12,207 nucleotides of DNA from Verrucomicrobiales bacterium (GTDB lineage: Bacteria > Verrucomicrobiota > Verrucomicrobiia > Verrucomicrobiales > Akkermansiaceae), in the NCBI GenBank assembly GCA_003527555.1, contig DPWT01000181.1:1-12207 (forward strand), read 5' to 3'. The notes beneath the pieces are model-generated. The model worked only from the letters and a program-made list of their open reading frames with translations. It was not told where the DNA came from and ran no database searches. Shown in pieces: positions 7,218 to 12,207 of this stretch. Position numbers and translations under genes: made by a program. Each line of letters opens with the position of its first letter. Positions within the stretch are counted from its first letter, which is position 1.

Positions 7218-7249
7218 AATAAAACAAAGGAGGGCTTGTTATTTTAAAA
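7212..7249 (+). repeat. Long hairpin with AGGAGGG exposed in its loop
   Basis: TTTTAAAATAA (7212-7222) and TTATTTTAAAA (7239-7249) are perfect 11-bp inverted arms. After a 2-nt A bulge, CAA (7225-7227) pairs with TTG (7236-7238), closing an 8-nt loop AGGAGGGC. The loop carries a full anti-16S (Shine-Dalgarno) sequence, but no start codon lies at the right distance downstream. The T-run lies before the hairpin, not after, so it is not an ordinary terminator on the plus strand. Confidence 0.7.
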
Positions 7250-7536
7250 TAACTTTCGTTTGGCTCGTGCCTAAAGTTTAAATTTGAATGCCTGAAGCAC
7301 GATCACCTCTACGAAACGATCTAATATCCGCCGAGTAAGATGCGCGTTCGTCTGCAAATAGATAGCGATGATAACAACCCTGAACTGGGGCAGCCAACCA
7401 CGGTTGCCAATTTGAACTTTGACGCGAATCATAGCCGTTATTGAGAACAACCCACTCATAGACAACAGATTAATGCTTCAGTTTATCTGAAAACCAGATC
7501 ACCTGCGTTTGATCAGCATGACGCTGACGGCAATAG

Positions 7537-7545
7537 CCCCCCCCC
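7537..7545. repeat. Homopolymer of nine C residues
   Basis: Nine consecutive C lie about 190 bp upstream of the ATG of the secreted barrel-like protein. Such tracts can slip during replication; none of the listed genes contains this one, so any effect would be on transcription. Confidence 0.9.
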
Positions 7546-7734
7546 TATCCACTTGACGCCCCTCAGGGTTTTATACTTGTGCCATATGAAATATTTTTGT
7601 ATATACATTGCAAATTTATTATCTGCATCTGTTTTTCAAAAAAATCCTTGATCTGTCTGAAATATTTGTCAAACTGAACTATACGCAACCGTCATACTTC
7701 TGTGACTTCCCCTTACACATCCCAAAAATCAACA

Positions 7735-8544
7735 ATGCGAATCACTCTGCATTTGTCGATTGGCCTGTACATCCTCTACTCAACGACATGGGCCAGTCAC
7801 ATACCGTTAGGTGATGAATTCGACGTGGATGCACGTGCTGTTAGTATCCACAAGCATTTCATTGCTAATCGCCGATCCGCTATTGCTGATATCGTCTGCC
7901 CCTTCCAAGCACCACCCAAAGCTCGAGTCATGGTGGAGCGGCCAGACCCATGGAAAACGTTTGGACACAAATGGCGCCGAGGCATTACAGCCACAGTATT
8001 CTGGATAGGTGAGGAATCGAGCGAACGCAACCCAACTTCTAACAAGAAAAGTGCATGGGACACCAATTGGCAGACCAACTTCGGCGGTGTCGATCACCCG
8101 GGAAAACGTAAGGGTTATCGCCCTGCAACATTTACGCCCAAGCTCAACCCTTTCTACATAGCCCTCCCCTACAATGACATCTCACCCAGTGGCAGCCACC
8201 GCACGGAGGCTCCTGATGTTATTCCGTGGTATTGGCGAGCCCACAAAGGCTCATCTCGGACATCTGTCTGCAAAGATCGCTGGGTAGCCATTCACTACCG
8301 AGGTAAAATTTGTTATGCTCAGTGGGAGGACTGCGGACCATTTAATACAGACGATTGGGAATACGTATTTACAGGCAAATCACCCAAGCCCAACCCTAAC
8401 GGTAATGCTGGTATTGATATCAGCCCATCTGTCAGAGACTACCTCGCCATCCGCAGTGGATACCGCGTTTCATGGAAATTTATCGAAGACCATCAGGTTC
8501 CGCAGGGCCCCTGGATTAACTGGCAAACAAATAACTCTAACTAA
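7735..8544 (+). CDS. Secreted protein with RlpA-like double-psi beta-barrel pattern
   Basis: The 269-residue protein starts with a signal peptide (MRITLHLSIGLYILYSTTWAS, probable cleavage near residue 21), so it is exported. From about 84 the order of motifs resembles a double-psi beta-barrel of the RlpA/barwin type: TATVFWIGEE, then NPFYIALPYND, then CYAQWEDCGPF, then GIDISPSVRDYL. The last two correspond to the DRGPF and DLSxxAA signatures of RlpA, with Asp199 at the catalytic-Asp position. A counterpart of the RlpA catalytic His is not evident. The mature chain has four cysteines (55, 179, 193, 200) and many tryptophans, which suggests disulfides and glycan contact. ATG 7735 is preferred to an upstream GTG at 7702 because it gives a clean signal peptide. 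It ends 12 bp from a convergent gene. Enzymatic activity on peptidoglycan is inference. Confidence 0.75.
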   Translation: MRITLHLSIGLYILYSTTWASHIPLGDEFDVDARAVSIHKHFIANRRSAIADIVCPFQAPPKARVMVERPDPWKTFGHKWRRGITATVFWIGEESSERNPTSNKKSAWDTNWQTNFGGVDHPGKRKGYRPATFTPKLNPFYIALPYNDISPSGSHRTEAPDVIPWYWRAHKGSSRTSVCKDRWVAIHYRGKICYAQWEDCGPFNTDDWEYVFTGKSPKPNPNGNAGIDISPSVRDYLAIRSGYRVSWKFIEDHQVPQGPWINWQTNNSN

Positions 8545-8556
8545 CCCCCATCACCT

Positions 8557-9120
8557 TTAAGGCAATATATTTTGATTCCTATACAAGAGCGAGAAACGCG
8601 CCGACTTCTGCTTTCTAAGCGTGTCCTCCATTTCCGTAAATAACATCATCAACATCAAACCTTTCACCGGTTCCACATGATAAGATACTGATTCACTAAC
8701 AAAACCATCACTTTTTTCTGCCCGTTTATTATTGGGACTAAATCGCCCATATTTAAACACCAAGTCTTTTTTAAGCTTATCAAAATCCACCCGCAACTTT
8801 TCAGGTTTCACGCCTTTCTCACCATAATGAAGCGTAACTTCAAACAATCTACCCCGATGATACATCGTCTCCAGTGCGACGGCCTTGTGTCTCGGAAGCT
8901 GACCAGTGCTGGAGGTAACGCGTATTACCCGAAGCTCAGGCTCATTACCCTTGATGTTAATGACTATATCCAGCTTCTCCCTCTCAGCCCAACCAAGGAC
9001 CTTATCCATACTGTCTCCCCATTGCAGCCCAAAAGGTGGGGCAAGAATTGCCTGTGCCGACACCCCAGCCAAACCAAAAATCAGGGACAGGAGAAACACA
9101 GTGAAAGACTTAAATATCAT
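8557..9120 (-). CDS. Small secreted protein, unknown function
   Basis: Starting at ATG 9120 the protein has 187 residues with a clear signal peptide (MIFKSFTVFLLSLIFGLAG, cleavage after VSAQA at about 24). The mature part begins with APPFGLQWGDSMDKVLGWAE, a pattern also seen in periplasmic proteins that open with an FGLxWGxS segment, and is otherwise basic with alternating beta-like stretches (LRVIRV, GRLFEVTLHYG). It has no cysteine after cleavage and no lipobox. An upstream in-frame start (9162) would put 14 extra residues before the signal peptide and is less likely. It is convergent with the barrel-like gene (12 bp) and divergent from the pilin-like genes. I recall similar proteins in Verrucomicrobiota but cannot name a family or function. 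Confidence 0.8.
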   Translation of the reverse strand: MIFKSFTVFLLSLIFGLAGVSAQAILAPPFGLQWGDSMDKVLGWAEREKLDIVINIKGNEPELRVIRVTSSTGQLPRHKAVALETMYHRGRLFEVTLHYGEKGVKPEKLRVDFDKLKKDLVFKYGRFSPNNKRAEKSDGFVSESVSYHVEPVKGLMLMMLFTEMEDTLRKQKSARFSLLYRNQNILP

Positions 9121-9183
9121 ATGGGATTGGTTACTTCTGAAAATACCCCACCGCTGCTGCATAGCAAGCGCCGAAAGCCAGCC

Positions 9184-9642
9184 ATGATGCGAGCGGGCAG
9201 CATGATCGTCGAACTCACGCTAGCTCTAGCTCTGCTATCCGCTATCGGCATTACCGTTTTTAAAAGTTCGCTAGACCTCATGGCACCACGCCAATGGACT
9301 ATCTACCAGAACATATCCGATGCCTATATTTCCTATGAACAAGCATATGCCGAGCGTGTCAGCTTTGAGGTCATGACCTCTGGAAGCTCCCCCTGGCCAG
9401 TCTACCCGTCACGCACCACCACCGACGTGGAAATCGGCAAGTTTCCCGGTGGTGCGGCAATCATGGCCACCGTGATCCGCACCAAAATCGCCGATGCCAA
9501 CAACCTTCCCGCGGCAGGAGGTAATGGCACCATTGAGACCAACCCCTCTGAAATGGAAACATGGCAACTACAAAGCCATTTGACCTACAAAATCGGAGAT
9601 GATGAATATGTAAAATCCCGCACCGTCATACGTTCACAGTAA
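9184..9642 (+). CDS. Type IV pilin-like (pseudopilin) protein, first of three
   Basis: The 152-residue protein has a short basic leader MMRAG, then SMIVELTLALALLSAIGITVF, so the prepilin peptidase site is G|S with Glu at +5. The hydrophobic N-terminal helix continues into ISDAYISYEQAYAERVSF, and the C-terminal half is beta-rich. Such proteins are cut and N-methylated by PilD-type peptidase and assembled from the inner membrane into a pilus or secretion pseudopilus. ATG 9184 is chosen because it gives a short leader. ATG 9187, or ATG 9121 with a 26-residue leader abutting the divergent start, are alternatives. There is no strong ribosome binding site. The next gene begins 2 bp after its stop. 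Confidence 0.8.
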   Translation: MMRAGSMIVELTLALALLSAIGITVFKSSLDLMAPRQWTIYQNISDAYISYEQAYAERVSFEVMTSGSSPWPVYPSRTTTDVEIGKFPGGAAIMATVIRTKIADANNLPAAGGNGTIETNPSEMETWQLQSHLTYKIGDDEYVKSRTVIRSQ

Positions 9643-9644
9643 CC

Positions 9645-10178
9645 GTGCTCACCAAACCACCAACTTTTAAAAAAGGATTCACGCTCATTGAGATGACCGT
9701 GGCGATTGTCGTTGGTCTGATGGTGGCTGGAATTTCTCTCACTTTGTTCAATAGCCAATTGGCATCTTACAGAATCCTTAAGGTACAAAATTTTCTCATC
9801 AGCGAAGCACCACAGGTAAACAACACACTAAACCGTATAGTTTCGCGAGCCAACTTTTTCCGAATGTATGCGGGCATGAACGACGCAATCTCGAGCGAGA
9901 ACGCCGTGATCGAAAACGGCAAAATTCTCGCCCTCATGTTCCAAGGCACAGATGACAACTCTCAAAGCTTTGCCGTCATTAGCTTTGACGAAGGTAACAG
10001 TCGACTTGATTACTATCAGGTCAACTCTATGGCAGAACTTGCAGTAGCCTCTCCAAGCTGGAACATATCCAACAGTATTAAAGACGCCACCTTCTATGTA
10101 GAAAATGGCGTTCTCCGCATCAAGCTCGTCGGCCCTAACGACGAGGAAATCATTTATTCGAGCAGCACCCTGCGATGA
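9645..10178 (+). CDS. Prepilin-type N-terminal cleavage/methylation protein, second of three
   Basis: This 177-residue protein carries the textbook prepilin signature KKG|FTLIEMTVAIVVGLMVAG, with cleavage after Gly11 and Glu at +5. A single hydrophobic helix of about 20 residues follows, then a longer amphipathic helix (ILKVQNFLISEAPQVNNTLNRIV). The C-terminal domain is beta-rich, with FAVISFDEGNSRLDYYQV and TFYVENGVLRIKLVG. The shape is like a minor pseudopilin of the GspJ/PilW kind, although no close family can be named by eye. The start is GTG at 9645, 2 bp after the previous stop. The end overlaps the next ATG by 4 bp (ATGA), so translational coupling is likely. Confidence 0.88.
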   Translation: MLTKPPTFKKGFTLIEMTVAIVVGLMVAGISLTLFNSQLASYRILKVQNFLISEAPQVNNTLNRIVSRANFFRMYAGMNDAISSENAVIENGKILALMFQGTDDNSQSFAVISFDEGNSRLDYYQVNSMAELAVASPSWNISNSIKDATFYVENGVLRIKLVGPNDEEIIYSSSTLR

Positions 10179-12169
10179 AAAATTATTCCTCACATCACAC
10201 GGCTAGGCACAAACAGGGTTTTGCCTCCATTCTTACGGTCACATCCGTAGGGATTGCCTTACTGATCGTGATGATCTCGATGTATGAAAATACAGTCGAA
10301 TCGCAGAAGGCTGAGGCAAACCACATGCTCCGAGGTGACTACCAGCAGCGCGAAGAGGCTTTCCTCAGAGCAATGACGAACATCATACCAAACAGAGCCA
10401 TAATTGGTATGAAAGACAATTCGTGGAAATGGAGTACGCGGCGCAATCTAAGTTGGAAACAAATCATAAATGATGCCATCACGCAGTCAAACTCGGAGAT
10501 TGCAATAGACTCAGACATCGCATCATCGCTTGGTGTAAATACTATGCGCTCGGGTAACATAGGTGATAATGATATCTACTCAATGGATGTGGTTTCACCC
10601 GGATTCAGCGAAGAGTATTGGCAACATATTAGCTCGGGAGCCAATCGTACAGCCTCCAGTAACTACCCCCCTCCACTTGAAACAACCAACTATTATGAAA
10701 GGCGAGATTCTCGTTATCCCATCATATCACACCTAAAGGCATACGGCAGCTCCGCTGAAGGATGGGTGCATGAAGATGTAAATAAATATCCTCAATTCAA
10801 CATCATAAACGCTCCATCCATGCACTTCAATTACCAGACTGGCGATACACTGATCGCTAAGCACAACTGGTGGGTGTTTAAAATGAATTTTGCAGATCAA
10901 GATAACAACACAGCAAATTTACCGTCACGCACCAAATATTATCTAATTTCTCTTTATGAAATACCATCTCAGCTGCCAATCAATGGCGCAAGCTTCACCG
11001 CATTGGGTGCTCACTCCGATGGCACCGAATGGTCTAATATTGATATAAAGGGCACTGTATTTGGTCAAAAAGTCGTTACCGAGGGCAGCTTTACAACAGA
11101 CGCTATTGCCAGCCGCAAAGGCGTAACACTGTCCGACAACACGATTGTCGGGGACCTCACAACCGGAATAACGGGCAATAACCCTTTCGCCAGCAACGCG
11201 CGAGATCTGGAGCAGTCCAAAGGCAAAACCTTCCCCATTTCATCGGCCTCCGACGGCGGCAGGGTTTCGTTTATCCCTATTAACCGTGGCCTAGAGTTTT
11301 ACGACCGCTACACCAGTAACAAGGAATCAATCAACAGCTCTAATTCAGTCTCACCCTCATCATGGGACTACTACAGCATCGGCGCTAAACGGTGTGCTAT
11401 GCGCTTAGATGTTATCGATGTCACTGCCGCAGATAATCAAACACCAACAGCAATCCGGTTTACTTATCAGAAAAATGGGACAACAGAGTCCCAAACATTC
11501 TACAAAGGTGATAATTGGCCTAATCCGAATACGGCACTTGGAGAGCTATTCCCTTTTCATACCCAAATCACAACCGATGGCAGGCCCGCCGTAAGTGTCC
11601 ATGCTGAACGTATATCTAACTATCTTGCGTCCCAAAATGCCGAATCTACGGAGATTAATCACTCGCTGTCTATCAACGTGGACTATATTTCTAACATATC
11701 CATAAGACCACCAGCATTCCCAAGCCTAGATGACGATATCTCGATCGTCATGCTCGATGCGAAAGACCTGTCTGCCTACACACGAGGATTCTCACTTGTA
11801 ACTAACATGCGTCTGATTATTGCCGATGATACCAACATTGTGGAAACCACAACTCCCGATGGCATCACCCTACCCTACGAGGAAAAATATTACCCTCCAC
11901 TCTCTATGTTTGCTCCGGAAAAACGCTTCGGCAGCAGCAACAGTCCCGTCCCTGTTCAGATCGAAGGCCAGCTGGGCTCAGTAACCAAAAATAACGCTAG
12001 CCCGACACGTATTGCTGATCTCAAGTCCGGAGCGTCAGGTGAAGTGGTCCCCGGCAACATAAGCGCAACACTTAAACCAATATCCCATCCAGCAGCCTTA
12101 CCGCCAATCAATATGATAAACTGGATGGTTGTCATTCGTGAAATTCACCCAAACTTGTCTAACCCCTAA
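10175..12169 (+). CDS. Large GspK/PilX-like pseudopilin, 664 residues, lacking Glu+5
   Basis: The N-terminus reads HKQG|FASILTVTSVGIALLIVMISMY: a basic leader with the processing Gly15 and an aromatic +1 residue, but Leu where Glu+5 is expected. GspK- and PilX-type tip subunits also lack that Glu, so a tip position is plausible. A helical segment follows (TVESQKAEANHMLRGDYQQREEAFLRAMTNIIPNRA). The remaining 560 or so residues are Ser/Asn/Thr-rich and beta-like. They include a stretch resembling a short beta-helix at about 285-335 (WSNIDIKGTVFGQKVV, GVTLSDNTIVGDL) and a segment GRVSFIPINRGLEFYD at about 364-379. This is about twice the length of GspK. Cysteine is almost absent. It is coupled to the preceding gene by an ATGA overlap. 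It resembles a verrucomicrobial family I cannot name; adhesion or secretion is inference. Confidence 0.8.
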   Translation: MKNYSSHHTARHKQGFASILTVTSVGIALLIVMISMYENTVESQKAEANHMLRGDYQQREEAFLRAMTNIIPNRAIIGMKDNSWKWSTRRNLSWKQIINDAITQSNSEIAIDSDIASSLGVNTMRSGNIGDNDIYSMDVVSPGFSEEYWQHISSGANRTASSNYPPPLETTNYYERRDSRYPIISHLKAYGSSAEGWVHEDVNKYPQFNIINAPSMHFNYQTGDTLIAKHNWWVFKMNFADQDNNTANLPSRTKYYLISLYEIPSQLPINGASFTALGAHSDGTEWSNIDIKGTVFGQKVVTEGSFTTDAIASRKGVTLSDNTIVGDLTTGITGNNPFASNARDLEQSKGKTFPISSASDGGRVSFIPINRGLEFYDRYTSNKESINSSNSVSPSSWDYYSIGAKRCAMRLDVIDVTAADNQTPTAIRFTYQKNGTTESQTFYKGDNWPNPNTALGELFPFHTQITTDGRPAVSVHAERISNYLASQNAESTEINHSLSINVDYISNISIRPPAFPSLDDDISIVMLDAKDLSAYTRGFSLVTNMRLIIADDTNIVETTTPDGITLPYEEKYYPPLSMFAPEKRFGSSNSPVPVQIEGQLGSVTKNNASPTRIADLKSGASGEVVPGNISATLKPISHPAALPPINMINWMVVIREIHPNLSNP

Positions 12170-12207
12170 ACCAAGCCTTTTAAGACTTACCATAAATTGA
12201 TAAAAAT

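Larger units (their letters stand above)
6908..7734. other. AT-rich intergenic region with several inverted repeats, no confident gene
   Basis: This stretch of about 830 bp separates the housekeeping block from the envelope and pilin block. It holds the hairpins, C-tract and possible small ORF listed separately. A 64-codon minus-strand frame (7271-7465) and a 34-codon plus-strand frame (7340-7444) show no recognisable motif and are probably chance. A weak promoter-like pair, TTGTGC (7577-7582) and TATATA (7600-7605) with a 17-base spacer, could serve the downstream gene with a leader of about 120 nt. No tRNA, transposase, terminal repeat or integrase was seen. The region might be a degraded insertion or a regulatory RNA locus; the sequence alone does not decide. 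Confidence 0.6.

Noticed and set aside
7340..7444. 34-codon plus-strand frame (MRVRLQIDSDDN...)
   Set aside because: Too short, no Shine-Dalgarno, antisense to another equally unsupported frame; considered as a transposase remnant but no DDE or known motif is visible.
7271..7465. 64-codon minus-strand open frame in the spacer
   Set aside because: No ribosome binding site, no recognisable motif and no codon pattern that sets it apart from chance.
7537..7570. TTGACG followed by TATACT after the C-tract as a promoter
   Set aside because: The spacing is only 13 bases, too short for a sigma-70 promoter.
8827..9183. Long N-terminal extension of the first pilin-like gene
   Set aside because: It is the antisense of the small secreted protein and would bury the prepilin leader inside the protein; a leader starting at 9184 (or at most 9121) is consistent with processing.
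1..12207. CRISPR arrays, tRNA or rRNA genes, insertion sequences, phage genes
   Set aside because: No regularly spaced repeats, tRNA-like folds with a TTC loop, transposase motifs or integrase signatures were found on either strand.

Overview
The window reads as a piece of chromosome from a Gram-negative, probably Verrucomicrobiota (Verrucomicrobiales or Akkermansiaceae-like) bacterium. This placement is an inference. It rests on a 664-residue GspK/PilX-like pseudopilin, secreted proteins of a type I associate with that phylum, moderate GC, GTG starts and weak ribosome binding sites. No sequence search was possible.

Left part (1-6907) is compactly packed housekeeping DNA. It starts with the C-terminal end of tsaD (tRNA t6A synthesis), followed by an inner-membrane coiled-coil protein with a divergent OmpA-like C-terminus. 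Two leftward units follow: a DUF374-type acyltransferase feeding into folD (one-carbon metabolism), and panD (pantothenate synthesis), secG (Sec translocon) and a rhomboid serine protease. ychF, a universally conserved ATPase, diverges from panD.

Middle part (6908-7734) is an AT-rich spacer of about 830 bp without a convincing gene. It holds a possible ychF terminator, several inverted repeats (one presenting an AGGAGGG loop), a run of nine C residues and, at best, a 42-codon small ORF.

Right part (7735-12169) is an envelope and export region. It contains a secreted four-cysteine protein with an RlpA-like double-psi beta-barrel pattern, a second small secreted protein on the opposite strand, and a tight three-gene set of type IV pilin-like proteins. 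Two of these are short and carry a G|xxxxE processing site. The third is large and has the processing glycine but lacks Glu+5, as expected for a tip subunit. The three are spaced by 2 bp and by a 4-bp ATGA overlap, so they are very likely co-translated and co-assembled. The set may continue beyond the right edge. This cluster and the two secreted proteins beside it are the least familiar and most interesting part of the window.
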